NCBI GenBank assembly: GCA_963725175.1
Contig: CAVRXH010000006.1
Span: 4,960,001-5,024,000, forward strand
DNA: 64,000 nt
Direction: 5' to 3'
Source of the DNA: DASUBV01 sp963725175
GTDB lineage: Bacteria; Actinomycetota; Actinomycetes; Streptosporangiales; Streptosporangiaceae
The notes under the pieces are model-generated. The model was not told the origin of the DNA and made no database searches. It saw only the letters and a program-made list of their open reading frames with translations. Of this stretch, positions 33,135 through 42,337 are shown piece after piece. Within the stretch, counting starts at the first letter, position 1. Every line of letters begins with the position of its first letter. Made by a program: the position numbers and the translations under genes.

Positions 33135-34481
33135 CTAGCCGGCGATCTCGGCGACCGCCTGGGCGAACAGCTCAAGCGCGGTGCTCACCTGCTCGGAGCT
33201 GACCACCAGCGGCGGGGAGAACCGCAGCGAGCTCTCGCCGCACTCCAGCACCAGCAGGCCGCGCTCGAAGCAGCGCAGCTGAACCTGCTCGGCCAGCTCG
33301 GCGGTCATCAGCTCGACGCCGATCATCAGGCCGAGCCCGCGCACGTCGGTGAGGACCCGCGGGTGCCGCCGCCAGATGTCGCGCAGCCCCTCGGTCAGCA
33401 GCTCGCCCTGCTTGACCGAGTTGTCCAGCAGTCCCTCGGACTTGATCACGTCCAGCGTGGCCAGGCCCGCCGCGCAGGGCACCGGGCTGCCGCCGTAGGT
33501 CGAGCCGTGCGCGCCAGGCGCCCACCGCTCCATCAGCTCGGCACTGGCCATGAACGCGCCGAGCGGCAGGCCAGAGGCGATGCCCTTGGCGCTGAGCACG
33601 ACGTCGGGGACCACGCCGGCGTGCTCGATGGCCCACATCTTGCCGGTCCTGCCCATGCCGGACTGCACCTCGTCGGCGACCAGCAGGATGCCGTGCCGGT
33701 CGCACAGCTCGCGGAGCCGCACCAGCCACTCCGGCGGCGGCACGATGTAGCCGCCCTCGCCCTGGACCGGCTCCACGAAGATCGAGGCGACCTCGGTGGG
33801 CGCCACGTCGTAGCGGAACAGCTTGTTCTCCAGGTAGTCGAACGTCTCCTCCGGGTCGTGCAGGCGCGCCCCGGTCTCCGCGTCCCGCTTGCTGAACGCG
33901 TAGGGCACGTGGAACACGCCAGGCAGCAGCGGCCCGAAGCCCTGGTGGTACTTGGCCTTGGACGAGGTCAGGGTGAGCGCCCCCATCGTCCGGCCGTGGA
34001 AGCCGCCGAAGAAGCTGATCACGTTCTGCCGGCCGGTGACGTACCTGGTCAGCTTGATCGCGCCCTCGACGGCCTCGGCGCCGGAGTTGGTCAGGAACAC
34101 CCGGACCGGGCCGGGGATCGGCGCCACCTGCGCCAGTGCCTCGCACATGGCCGAGTAGACCGGCAGGTAGAAGTCGCTGGCCGAGTAGTGCAGCAGGTCG
34201 GCGGCCTGCTCCTGGACGGCCGCGACGACCTTGGGGTGGGCGTGGCCGGTGGAGGTCACCGCGATGCCGGCGTTGAAGTCAAGGAACAGGTTGTCGTCCG
34301 CGTCCTGCAGCACCGCGCCGAAGCCGCGCTGCGGCACGATCGGGTAGGCGCGGGGCAGCGACCGGCTGGTCACCGCGTTGTCGCGGTCCAGCACCAGGCG
34401 GGCCGCCGGGCCGGGCAGCTCGGTCCTGATGTCGGGAACTGGCCTGGTCTCGTCCAGCCAGGACGGGATCTGGGCGGTCAT
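33135..34481 (-). CDS. Class III (omega) aminotransferase, GABA/ornithine type
   Basis: This PLP enzyme has 448 residues. NSGAEAVEGAIKL binds the cofactor phosphate, FHGRTMGALTLTS and ADEVQSGMGRTG (Asp to the pyridine ring) follow, and SAKGIASGLPLGA carries the Schiff-base Lys. Class III enzymes of this length act on 4-aminobutyrate, ornithine or other omega-amines. The start overlaps the stop of the upstream aldehyde dehydrogenase by four bases (ATGA), so the pair is translationally coupled. They likely deaminate an omega-amino acid and oxidise the resulting semialdehyde. Confidence 0.9.
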   Translation of the reverse strand: MTAQIPSWLDETRPVPDIRTELPGPAARLVLDRDNAVTSRSLPRAYPIVPQRGFGAVLQDADDNLFLDFNAGIAVTSTGHAHPKVVAAVQEQAADLLHYSASDFYLPVYSAMCEALAQVAPIPGPVRVFLTNSGAEAVEGAIKLTRYVTGRQNVISFFGGFHGRTMGALTLTSSKAKYHQGFGPLLPGVFHVPYAFSKRDAETGARLHDPEETFDYLENKLFRYDVAPTEVASIFVEPVQGEGGYIVPPPEWLVRLRELCDRHGILLVADEVQSGMGRTGKMWAIEHAGVVPDVVLSAKGIASGLPLGAFMASAELMERWAPGAHGSTYGGSPVPCAAGLATLDVIKSEGLLDNSVKQGELLTEGLRDIWRRHPRVLTDVRGLGLMIGVELMTAELAEQVQLRCFERGLLVLECGESSLRFSPPLVVSSEQVSTALELFAQAVAEIAG

Positions 34482-36049
34482 GCGACCACCGTCTGGGACT
34501 GCTCGCGCATGAACTGCTGGACGTAGTACAAGCCACCGCCTGCCTTTCCTGAGCTTCCTGATCCCTTCCAGCCGCCGAACGGCTGGACACCCGGCCAGGC
34601 GCCGGTGGTGGCGCCCGCTGCCCGGTTCACGTACACGACGCCGGCCTGGATCCGGCTGAGGAAGTCATCCACCTCGGCCTGGTCGGCGGAGAAGAAGCCG
34701 GCCGTCAGCCCCAGGTCGGTGTCGTTGGCCAGGTCAAGCGCCTCGTCGAGGGTGTCCACCGGGGCCACCGCGACCAGCGGCACGAACAGCTCGTCAGTGA
34801 ACACCGGGTCGCTGGCCGGCAGCCCGGTGACGACGGTCGGCGCCAGGTAGTAGCCGTCGGGGCGGCCGCCGGCCCCGCGCAGCACCTCGCCGCCGGTGAC
34901 GACCTGGCCGTTGGCCCTGGCGTGCGCCACGGTCTTGGTAAAGCGGCTCACCGCGGCCTCGTCGATGACCGGGCCGAGGAAGACCGAGCGCTCGGTCGGG
35001 TCGCCGACCACCAGCGCCTGCGCCTGGCTGGCCAGCTTGGCCACGAACTCGTCGAAGGCCTCGCGCTGCACGTAGACGCGGGAGCAGGCCGAGCACTTCT
35101 GGCCGGACAGTCCGAACGCCGAGCGGGCCACGCCCGCGGCGGCCTGGTCCAGGTCCGCCCTGGCCGAGACGATCGCCGGGTTCTTGCCGCCCATCTCGCA
35201 GATCACCGGCTTGGGGTACGCGGCGGCGAACTTGCGGTAGATCGACATGCCCACGGCGTAGGAGCCGGTGAAGGTCAGCCCGCCCAGGCCGGGGTGCGAC
35301 ACCAGCGCCGCGCCGGTCTCGTCTCCGCCGGGGACCAGTTGCACGACATCCTGCGGCAGGCCAGAGTCGCGCAGGCACTCATACAGCTTGGCCGCCGTGA
35401 AGGAGCCCTGGAGGCTGGGCTTGAGCACCACGGTGTTGCCCGCCACCAGCGCGCCGCCGGCCGGGCCGGCGGCCAGCGCCATCGGGAAGTTGAACGGCGC
35501 GATGACCCCCCACACCCCGTAGGGCCGCAGCACGCTGCGGGTCCCCTCGCGCTCCGACAGCCTGGCCATGTCACGGGAGAAGCCGTCGTTGTCCTCGACC
35601 TGCTGGCAGTAGTACCTGATCAGGTCGGCGGACTCCTCGACGTCGCCGAGTGCCTCCAGCCGGTTCTTGCCGACCTCCATGCTCATCAGGGCGGCCAGCT
35701 CGTTGGACCGCTCGCTGATCATGTCGGCGGCGGCGCGCAGCAGCGCCACCCGCTCGGTCCAGGGCCGGGCCGCCCAGGCCGGGGCCGCGGCGGCCGCGGC
35801 GGCCACCGCGTCGTCCACGTCCTGCCTGGTGGACACGTGCACCTGGCACAGCTTCAGGTTCACGTCGCCGGGGCTGACCAGCTCGGCCAGCTCGCCGCTG
35901 GTGCGGGGCTCGCCGTTGACGTAGCCGGGGACGGTGGCGCCGAACCAGGACCTGGCCAGCTTCAGGCCGTCCTCGTAGGCGGCCTGCAGGTCCTCGTTGT
36001 CGGCCGACAAGGTGGCGTAGGTAACACGGAATCGGGACGACATGGTCAT
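34478..36049 (-). CDS. Aldehyde dehydrogenase, semialdehyde-oxidising type
   Basis: This NAD(P)-dependent dehydrogenase has 523 residues. VIAPFNFPMA binds the coenzyme, ICEMGGKNPAIV carries the catalytic Glu, and SGQKCSACSRVYV holds the nucleophilic Cys. The SGQKCSACSR form and the length resemble L-glutamate gamma-semialdehyde (P5C) dehydrogenases of the RocA/PruA group. Coupled with a class III aminotransferase, this suggests ornithine, lysine or GABA catabolism. AGGAGAG lies just before ATG 36049; ATG 36043 is an alternative. It heads the two-gene operon. Confidence 0.9.
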   Translation of the reverse strand: MTMSSRFRVTYATLSADNEDLQAAYEDGLKLARSWFGATVPGYVNGEPRTSGELAELVSPGDVNLKLCQVHVSTRQDVDDAVAAAAAAAPAWAARPWTERVALLRAAADMISERSNELAALMSMEVGKNRLEALGDVEESADLIRYYCQQVEDNDGFSRDMARLSEREGTRSVLRPYGVWGVIAPFNFPMALAAGPAGGALVAGNTVVLKPSLQGSFTAAKLYECLRDSGLPQDVVQLVPGGDETGAALVSHPGLGGLTFTGSYAVGMSIYRKFAAAYPKPVICEMGGKNPAIVSARADLDQAAAGVARSAFGLSGQKCSACSRVYVQREAFDEFVAKLASQAQALVVGDPTERSVFLGPVIDEAAVSRFTKTVAHARANGQVVTGGEVLRGAGGRPDGYYLAPTVVTGLPASDPVFTDELFVPLVAVAPVDTLDEALDLANDTDLGLTAGFFSADQAEVDDFLSRIQAGVVYVNRAAGATTGAWPGVQPFGGWKGSGSSGKAGGGLYYVQQFMREQSQTVVA

Positions 36050-36116
36050 TCTCTCCTCAGCATCGGCTGCTTGCGTATGTAGCCGCTCGGACGGGGGTCA
36101 CACCTGGCGCGGCGCG

Positions 36117-36890
36117 CTAGCCGGGCGCGCCGGACCTGTGCTGGAAGGCCGCGGCCGCCGCCTGCGCGTCCGCGCTGTTGTGCAGGGCGAGCGCGTTGGC
36201 GATCTCGATCTCGTAGGCCGTCTCGATCCCGACCTCCGGGCCGAGGTCCAGGGCGAGCTTGGCCAAGGTCAGCGCCTGCCGCGGCCGGCCGGCGAGCCTG
36301 GCCGCCATCTCCAGCGCGGCGGTGAGCTGCTCGCCCGGCTCGGTGAGCGTGTTGACCAGCCCCAGCCGGGCCGCCTCCTCGGCGCCGAAGTGCTCGCCGA
36401 GCATGATCAGCTCCTTGGCCTTGGCCCTGCCCACCTGGAGCGGCAGGGTGCGGGATATCCCGCCGGTCACGCCCAGCCCCACGCCGACCTCGGGAAAGCC
36501 GAAGGTGGCGTCGCGGGCCGCGACGATCAGGTCGCAGCACAGCGCGAACTCACAGCCCGCGCCAAGCGCGTAGCCGTGCACCGCCGCGATCACCGGGAAC
36601 GGGGCCTGGCGGGTCTTGCGGGTCACGTCCTGGATCCGGTGCAGCGCCTGCCGGTCCCTCGCCGGGGTCAGCGGCTCCCGCTCCTGCTTGAGGTCGTGCC
36701 CCGCGCAGAAGGCCCGGCCCGCCCCGCTGAGCACCGCGGCGCCCGCCTGATCCGCCATGGCGGCGTCCAGCGCGTCGCACAGCCCGTCGACCAGCTCGGG
36801 GACGACGGCGTTCAGCCGGTGCGGCCGGTTCAGGGTGATCCGGGCGATGCCGTCGGCCAGCTCGTAGCGGACGACCTGCTCGGCGCTCAC
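36117..36890 (-). CDS. Enoyl-CoA hydratase/isomerase (crotonase family)
   Basis: This crotonase-fold protein has 257 residues. RITLNRPHRLNAV and FCAGHDLKQ form the first oxyanion hole; HGYALGAGCEFALCCDLIVAA forms the second. The active-site Glu is expected in ATFGFPEVGVG. It should hydrate or isomerise an enoyl-CoA in fatty or aromatic acid breakdown. The GTG start overlaps the stop of the upstream TetR gene (GTGA), so they are one operon. Confidence 0.9.
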   Translation of the reverse strand: MSAEQVVRYELADGIARITLNRPHRLNAVVPELVDGLCDALDAAMADQAGAAVLSGAGRAFCAGHDLKQEREPLTPARDRQALHRIQDVTRKTRQAPFPVIAAVHGYALGAGCEFALCCDLIVAARDATFGFPEVGVGLGVTGGISRTLPLQVGRAKAKELIMLGEHFGAEEAARLGLVNTLTEPGEQLTAALEMAARLAGRPRQALTLAKLALDLGPEVGIETAYEIEIANALALHNSADAQAAAAAFQHRSGAPG

Positions 36891-37504
36891 CCGGCCGCCA
36901 CGGCCGTGTCCCGGCCGGCCCCATCGCGGCTGGCACCGCCGGTCAGCGCGCCCGCCATCTCGACGAACGACCGGCTCAGCTCGTCCAGGCTCAGCCGCCC
37001 CTCCGGCCGGTACCAGTGCGCCACCCCGGTGCACATCTGCAGCAGGGCCTTGGCCGCCAGCGGGACGTCAGGCACCGCGAACAGGCCGGCCGCCACCCCG
37101 GCGGCCAGCGTCTGCGCCCAGATGTCCTGGTACTCGTCGCGGAGCGCCACTACCCTGGCCCGGCTGGCGGGCGACAGCGAGCGGATCTCGGTGTCGCCGA
37201 CCAGGCAGATCTGGCTCTCCGAGGCATGCCGCCTGACGTGCAGGTCGACCAGGCCGGCCAGCCGCCGCGCCGGGTCCGCCTGCGTCGCCGTCAGCCGCCT
37301 GGCCGGCTCGAGCAGCGCGGTCATGCTCTGCTGCATCATGCGCTCCAGCAGGTCCTCCTTGGTCCCGACGTAGTGGTAGAGCGAGGCGACGGTGATCCCG
37401 GCGTCGTGCGCGATCTGCCGGATGCCGGTCCCCTCGAAGCCGCGGGTCGCGAACAGCGCGAGCGCCGCGGAATGCACGCGCTCGCTGGTCGGAACAGCAA
37501 CCAT
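36887..37504 (-). CDS. TetR-family regulator (acyl-CoA metabolism type)
   Basis: The helix-turn-helix lies at about residues 10-55 (GIRQIAHDAGITVASLYHYVGTKEDLL). The C-terminal domain resembles KstR2-type regulators of lipid and CoA metabolism. It is cotranscribed with an enoyl-CoA hydratase and is divergent from an acyl-CoA ligase. It may control both through dyads in the 272-bp gap. Ligand is probably an acyl-CoA. Confidence 0.88.
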   Translation of the reverse strand: MVAVPTSERVHSAALALFATRGFEGTGIRQIAHDAGITVASLYHYVGTKEDLLERMMQQSMTALLEPARRLTATQADPARRLAGLVDLHVRRHASESQICLVGDTEIRSLSPASRARVVALRDEYQDIWAQTLAAGVAAGLFAVPDVPLAAKALLQMCTGVAHWYRPEGRLSLDELSRSFVEMAGALTGGASRDGAGRDTAVAAG

Positions 37505-37621
37505 GGCCCGGATCGTACCTCACCTGTTTAATTAAGCCGCTGTGACGAATTTCTCGTTTTAATAAGTAAAACCGTGACCGCGCAGCGGCACCAGATCCTG
37601 ACGGAAAGTAAGGTCAGGGCG

Positions 37622-37648
37622 GTGTCTCGACACACGATCGATCGATCG
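37622..37648. promoter_or_regulatory. TetR-type operator candidate between hydratase operon and CoA ligase
   Basis: CGATCGATCGATCG (37635-37648) is a perfect 14-bp palindrome, extended on the right by GT. It follows a GTGTC-TC-GACAC dyad (37622-37633). The gap 37505-37776 separates the divergent TetR/hydratase and CoA-ligase genes and also contains an AT-rich tract (37526-37570). CGATCGATCG cores are common targets of TetR regulators of acyl-CoA genes. Confidence 0.6.
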
Positions 37649-37776
37649 GTAGTATCGCATCCGTGCAGGGCGGGCGCAAGCTCGCGTAGCGGGATATCCG
37701 GTGCTGAATAAGAAGTCGGAATGCGCTCGCTATCGCGTCAGCGCGCAGTCAATCCGTCAGGTAATAAGGAGACCAG

Positions 37777-39928
37777 GTGACCTCAGCTGGCCGATCGGCT
37801 GGCCTGGCGGCGCTGCTGGCGCCCAGGTCCATCGCCGTCGTCGGGGCGTCCAGGGACCCGGCCAAATGGGGCAGGCGAGTGCTGGAGTACAGCCAGCGGG
37901 CCGGCTACGCCGGGCGGCTGTACGGCGTCACCCCCGTTACCGATGACCTCGGGCTGCCCGGCGTGACCACGGTGCCCAGCCTGGCCGCCATCGACGGCCA
38001 GGCGGACCTCGCGGTGATCGCCAGGCCCGCCGCCGCCGTGCCCGCCGTGATCGCCGAGTGCGCTGCCGCCGGGGTCGGCGCCGCGCTGGTCACCGCCGCC
38101 GGATTCGGCGAGCTTGGCGGTGCCGCGCTCACCGCCGAGCAGGACATGATCGGCACCGCCCGGCAGGCGGGCCTGCGGGTACTCGGCCCCAACACCTTCG
38201 GCATCTTCGTGGCCGACCAGGGCGTCAACCTCACCCCGCGCGAGCAGATCCCCGTCGGCTCGGTGGCGCTGCTCACCCAGTCAGGGAACGTCGCCGTGGC
38301 GCTGTATGAGCTGGCCAGGCAGGCCGGCATCGGCTTCTCCGCCTGCGTCGGCGTCGGCAACCAGGCCGACGTGGACTTCGGCGACCTGCTCGGCTATTTC
38401 GCCGCCGACAAGGCCACCGCCGCCATCGCCGTGTACGCCGAGGGCCTGCGCGGCTCTGGCATCAGCCTGCGGGCCGGCCTGGCCGCCTGCGCCGCCGCCG
38501 GCAAGCCGGTGGTCATCCTCAAGTCCGGCCGGTCGGCGGGCTCGGCCCGCGCCGTCGCCACCCACACCGGCGCGCTCGCCGCCGACGACCGGCTCTGGCA
38601 GGCCGTGCTCGACGAGGCCGGCGCCGTGCGGGTCGCCTCGACCTCCGACCTGGTGGACACCCTCGCGCTGGTCACCTCCGTGCCCCGCAACGCCGGCCGG
38701 GTCATGGTGCTCACCGACGGCGGCGGCGACTCGGTACTCGCCGCCGACGCGCTCGCCGACGCCGGGCTCAGCCTCGCCGTGCCGTCCGCCGCCACCAGGG
38801 CCGCGCTGGACAAGCTCGTGCCGCCCGACGCGCCCAGGGTGCCGGACCGCAACCCCGTCACCCTCGACACCGCGGGCGGCGTCGAGGACGACCCCGTGCT
38901 GCTGTCCAGGTGCGTCGCCGCCGCGGCCGCCGACGACGGCGTGGACGTGATCATGATCGGCGGCCTGTTCGGCGGCTACCCCAGGATGCTCGACAGCGAG
39001 CTGGCCTGCGCTGCCGAGGCTCGCCGCCCTGCACGCCGCAGGCCGCCCCGTCGTCATCCAGTCCGCCTTCGCCGCCAGCGACAGCCAGCCCGTCGCCGCC
39101 CTGCGCCAGGCCGGCCTCGCCGTCCTGCCCGACGTCAGCCGCCTCGCCAGGGCGCTCGCCGCCACCGCCCGCCCCGCGCCCGGCACCGGCCTCGCCGGCC
39201 TCCCCGCCTCCGCCGCCGGCCCGCCCCGCGACCGCCAGGCCGCCGCCACACCCGCCAGCGGACCGCAGCTCCCCGCAGCGCAGGCCGCCGCCCTGCTCCG
39301 CTCCTACGGGATCACGCTGCCGAAGCTGACCCTGGTGACCAGCGCCACCGAACTGGCCGCCGCCGCGCCCGACGCCGCCTACCCCGCCGTCCTCAAGGTC
39401 GCCGACCCCGCCATCACCCACAAGTCCGACGTCGGCGGCGTCCGCCTCCGCCTCGCCGGCCCCGCCGAGCTGGCCGCCGCCGGCGACGAGCTCTGGCAGC
39501 GCTTCCCCCGTTCGCCCCTGCTCGTCATGCCCTTCCTCGCCGCCGGCCAGGAACTCCTCGTCGGTACCGGCACCGACCCCGTCTTCGGCCCCTACGTACT
39601 CGTCGGCCGTGGCGGCATCTGGGCCGAGACCGACCCCGACGTCACCCTCCGCCTCGCCCCCGCCAGCGAACAGGAGGCCCTCGACGCCCTGCTCAGCCTC
39701 CGCAGCGCCGCTACCCTGACCGGCGGCCGCGGCACCCGCCCCGCCGACCTCGCCGCGCTCGCCACCCTGGTCAGCGCCCTGTCCCGGCTCGGCGCCGACC
39801 ACCCAGAGCTGAGCGTGGAGATGAACCCGGTCATCGCCTACCCCGACGGCTACGCCGTAGCCGACCTCCGCGCCTGCGCCGCCACGCCGATAGGCGAGCT
39901 GGCGGTCAGCGGCTCGCACGCCGGATGA
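37777..39928 (+). pseudogene. NDP-forming acyl-CoA ligase (acetate-CoA ligase family), frameshifted
   Basis: The first frame encodes the CoA-binding domain (SIAVVGASRDPAKWGRRV), the flavodoxin-like ligase domain (LTQSGNVAVALYE) and its phosphate loop (THTGALAADD). Around 39018 an extra G in GCCGAGGCTC shifts the frame. A second frame then continues AALHAAGRPVVIQSAF and an ATP-grasp domain (ITLPKLTLV, HKSDVGGVRL, GRGGIWAE) to 39928. Removing one base gives a normal product of about 717 residues. Such enzymes make acyl-CoA from acid, ATP and CoA. As sequenced, translation would run out of frame to 40011. GTG 37777 has AAGGAG five bases upstream. Confidence 0.82.
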
Positions 39929-39945
39929 CCAGCCGCAGCGCGGTA
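39905..39945 (-). repeat. DUF3052 3'-end-like sequence, copy A
   Basis: On the minus strand this reads like the last codons of the DUF3052 gene at 46102 (CTGCGGCTGG, ATCCGGCG, then CCGCTGAC). About three quarters of positions match. It overlaps the end of the CoA-ligase frame. It may be the remnant left by insertion at a DUF3052 3' end. Confidence 0.45.
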
Positions 39946-39981
39946 CAGCCGGCTGGCAGCCTGGAACGGCTCTGCATCACT

Positions 39982-40028
39982 GTCAGTCTACTGTCAGTCG
40001 CATTCGGGTAGACTGACAGTAGACTGAC
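39982..40028. promoter_or_regulatory. Perfect 18-bp inverted repeat upstream of the AlbA_2 gene
   Basis: GTCAGTCTACTGTCAGTC (39982-39999) and its exact complement GACTGACAGTAGACTGAC (40011-40028) flank an 11-nt loop. Each arm itself contains a repeated GTCAGTC. It sits 66 bp before the AlbA_2 ATPase start and just after the CoA ligase, so it may be a strong hairpin terminator, an autoregulatory operator, or an element end. Confidence 0.7.
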
Positions 40029-40093
40029 GCTCGGCGTATGACGCGTCGCCGTATCTGCGGGTTCGTGCGCTGATACCCGCGCGGGAGTTGGAG

Positions 40094-41620
40094 GTGCCGG
40101 TGGATGCTGACGGCCTGAACCGCCTTGTGGCCGAACTTCGCTCCGTCGGAGCGGACACGCACTCGGTCGAGGTGAAGTCGGCAGTCGGGAAGCTGCCGAA
40201 GTCGATGGCCGAAACCCTCAGCGCGTTCAGCAACAGCGCCGGTGGCGCGGTGATCTTGGGACTGGACGAGGGAACGGGCTTCCGGCCCTCTGCCGGGTTC
40301 GACGCGGTGCGGTCAAGGGAAGCGCTCGCTCGTGCGTGCGCGGACGATATCCATCCTCCGGTGCGGACTGTTATAGAGATCCTTCCCTTCGAGGGTGCCC
40401 AGGTCGTGGTGACCGAGGTTCCCGAGATGAGCCCGCTCAGCAAGCCCGCGTACGTGCGCGGCCGCGGGGAGTACCAGGGGTCATTCATCAGGGGCGGGGA
40501 CGGCGACCGGAAGCTGTCGGACTACGAGGTCACGCTGCTGCACGCGAATCGGGGGCAGCCACGCGACGACAGGGAACCGGTCGCCGGGGCGTCGGCTGCC
40601 GACCTGGATGATGACGCTGTCTCGGCGCTCCTGCGGCGGATGCGGCAGCGGCAGCCCCGGGCATTCCGCTCGGTACCCGATGAGCTGGCCCTGCGGCGGC
40701 TTGGCGTGATGGTGCCAGGGGACCCAGATTCAGAAGAGCTGGTGCCATCACTGGCAGGGCTGCTGACGCTCGGGTCCTACCCACAGGAGTTCTTCCCGCA
40801 GCTGAACGTCACCTTCGTGGTGTTCCCCTCTGACCAGGCGGGCGTCGTCCCTGAGGGCGGGCCGCGATTCATCGACAACCGCTCGCTGAACGGCCCGGTC
40901 CCCTCGGTCGTATCCGATGCCGTGGACGCCATCACGAGGAACATGCGGCTCGCCGGCACCGTACGGGGAGTCGGCCGGCAAGACGTCTACGAGTACCCGG
41001 TTGAGGCGCTGCGGGAGGCGATCGTGAACGCCATCATGCACCGGGACTACTCCCCGCCGTCACGAGGAGCACAAGTCCAGGTCGAGATGTACCCAGGCCG
41101 GCTCGTCGTGCGGAACCCAGGGGGCCTGTTCGGGCCCGTGGCCGAGGGCGAGCTCGGCACTGAAGGAGTCACCTCGTCCCGCAATCCGGTCCTGTCGGCC
41201 TTGCTCCAGGAAGTTCAGCTCCCCGACAGCGACCGGGTCATCTGCGAGAACAGGGGTACCGGCATCCCGACAATGCTCGAGCAACTGCGCCGCTCGGGCA
41301 CCGCATCAGTGAAGTTCTCCAACGCGATCAGCCACTTCACCGTCACCTTCACTCACGACGCCCCCAGCACAGCCGAGTCCCGCACGGGAAGGGCCGTTTC
41401 CCACGCAGGTGGCGAACTTGCCGGGCGGCCCGCCGAGATCCTGGCACTTTTCACGAGTTCGCAGGACCTCACCGCCTCCGATATCGCCCAGGCGACTGGC
41501 CTCAGCAAGGCCATGACCAACCGCCATCTTGCCCGGCTCGTCACAGACGGGCGACTGATAGCGACCGCCCCGCCCGCCAGCCGCAACCGCGCATACCGCC
41601 TGCCACCCAACACACCATGA
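40094..41620 (+). CDS. AlbA_2/Schlafen-domain protein with divergent ATPase domain and winged helix
   Basis: The N-terminal AlbA_2 (Schlafen-like) domain is marked by SVEVKSAVGKLPKSMAETLSA and the following FSNSAGGAVILGLDE (about residues 25-65). The centre carries a GHKL-type divergent ATPase signature: REAIVNAIMHRDYS (N box), RNPGGLFG and ENRGTGIPTML (about 300-400). The C-terminus is a winged helix (LTASDIAQATGLSKAMTNRHLARLV). Such proteins are usually called transcriptional regulators or ATPases and are frequent in accessory and defence islands. GTG 40094 follows GGGAG; TTG 40088 and GTG 40100 are alternatives. A palindromic hairpin lies upstream. Confidence 0.8.
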   Translation: MPVDADGLNRLVAELRSVGADTHSVEVKSAVGKLPKSMAETLSAFSNSAGGAVILGLDEGTGFRPSAGFDAVRSREALARACADDIHPPVRTVIEILPFEGAQVVVTEVPEMSPLSKPAYVRGRGEYQGSFIRGGDGDRKLSDYEVTLLHANRGQPRDDREPVAGASAADLDDDAVSALLRRMRQRQPRAFRSVPDELALRRLGVMVPGDPDSEELVPSLAGLLTLGSYPQEFFPQLNVTFVVFPSDQAGVVPEGGPRFIDNRSLNGPVPSVVSDAVDAITRNMRLAGTVRGVGRQDVYEYPVEALREAIVNAIMHRDYSPPSRGAQVQVEMYPGRLVVRNPGGLFGPVAEGELGTEGVTSSRNPVLSALLQEVQLPDSDRVICENRGTGIPTMLEQLRRSGTASVKFSNAISHFTVTFTHDAPSTAESRTGRAVSHAGGELAGRPAEILALFTSSQDLTASDIAQATGLSKAMTNRHLARLVTDGRLIATAPPASRNRAYRLPPNTP

Positions 41621-41802
41621 GCCAGCAATGACATAGATCGCCACGATCTGTGAATTTCTGTGCTCACGTGCTGTCCAGGTATGCACACCCGTCTCGGCCT
41701 GAGACACGGTTACGACCTGCAATACCAGGTGAGACCAGGGAAGGCTGGGTCTCCCTGGGTAGGGTTGGGCAGGTACCGCTACCGCCTGGAGGCTCTCCTC
41801 CC

Positions 41803-41967
41803 TTGCCTGACCCCTGGCTCTCTGCCGACGACATTGCGGCCCACCTTGGCGTCACGAAGGACACGGTCTACGTGTGGATGGCGGAGAAGGGCAAGCTCAA
41901 GGCAGCGTTTGCCGCTCGACGACGCGGCGGAGTCGTTCGTCGTAGGCGTGGGTTTTGCGCCAGATGA
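41803..41967 (+). pseudogene. Truncated excisionase/MerR-like helix-turn-helix
   Basis: From TTG 41803 the frame reads DPWLSADDIAAHLGV then TKDTVYVWMAEKG, the first half of an excisionase-family DNA-binding domain. After about 41900 it runs into sequence that is an antisense IS630 tail, losing the wing and the dimer part. GGAGG lies ten bases upstream. It is probably inactive, cut off by an insertion. Confidence 0.6.
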
Positions 41968-42022
41968 TGTATCGGCGGATCATGCTGGCCTGCTCGCGGT
42001 GGGTGGCGTGGTCGGTGCCCTC
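41906..42022 (-). mobile_element. IS630-family transposase C-terminal remnant
   Basis: Read on the minus strand, 42022 to 41906 encodes EGTDHATHREQASMIRRY then IIWRKTHAYDERLRRVVER. This is the conserved C-terminus of IS630 transposases (SMIRRYIxWRN...DxxLR). Only about 39 residues remain, with no catalytic DDE region or terminal repeats. It marks the breakpoint between the excisionase-like and XRE/TPR fragments. Confidence 0.65.
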
Positions 42023-42337
42023 GGCGAGGCAGGCCGTGCTGCCCGCTACGCGCGTCGGTCCCTGGACATGGACGGGCCGGTACGTCCGCGGCCGGCCTTT
42101 AACCTCTCACTGCTCCCCACCGCCTACGCGAGGCAAGGCGAGCCGGAGCAGGCGTCCGTTGTCGGGCGGCAGGCACTGGACCTGACCGTCCGCCTCACCT
42201 CGGCCCGTAGCGTCCGCTACGTCCGTGACCTTGTGCGGATCCTCCGCCCGCGAGCCGACGTCCCGGCGGTACGGGAGCTCACGGCGGAGGTACGCGAGCG
42301 GCTGCCTGCCGCAGCAGGGCATGCTGCACTCCGATGA
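42015..42337 (+). pseudogene. C-terminal remnant of XRE/TPR-type regulator
   Basis: From about 42015 the frame gives ALGEAGRAARYARRSLDMD, then TAYARQGEPEQASVVGRQAL and a closing LRPRADVPAVRELTAEVRERL. This is the helical-repeat tail of actinomycete XRE regulators that often neighbour Nudix genes. The N-terminal helix-turn-helix is missing, replaced by the IS630 tail. It converges on the Nudix pseudogene with overlapping 3' ends. Confidence 0.55.

Noticed and set aside
37777..39928. A codon-usage change within the CoA ligase suggesting a chimeric gene
   Set aside because: CTC and CTG leucine codons mix along the whole gene, and the impression was not strong enough by eye.
39020..40011. The in-frame continuation of the acyl-CoA ligase as an Arg/Pro-rich domain
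   Set aside because: The sequence is compositional noise, while the neighbouring frame carries a recognisable ATP-grasp domain, so a frameshift explains it.
41650..41802. Coding sequence upstream of the excisionase-like fragment
   Set aside because: The residues show no family pattern, and a GGAGG-supported start lies at 41803.
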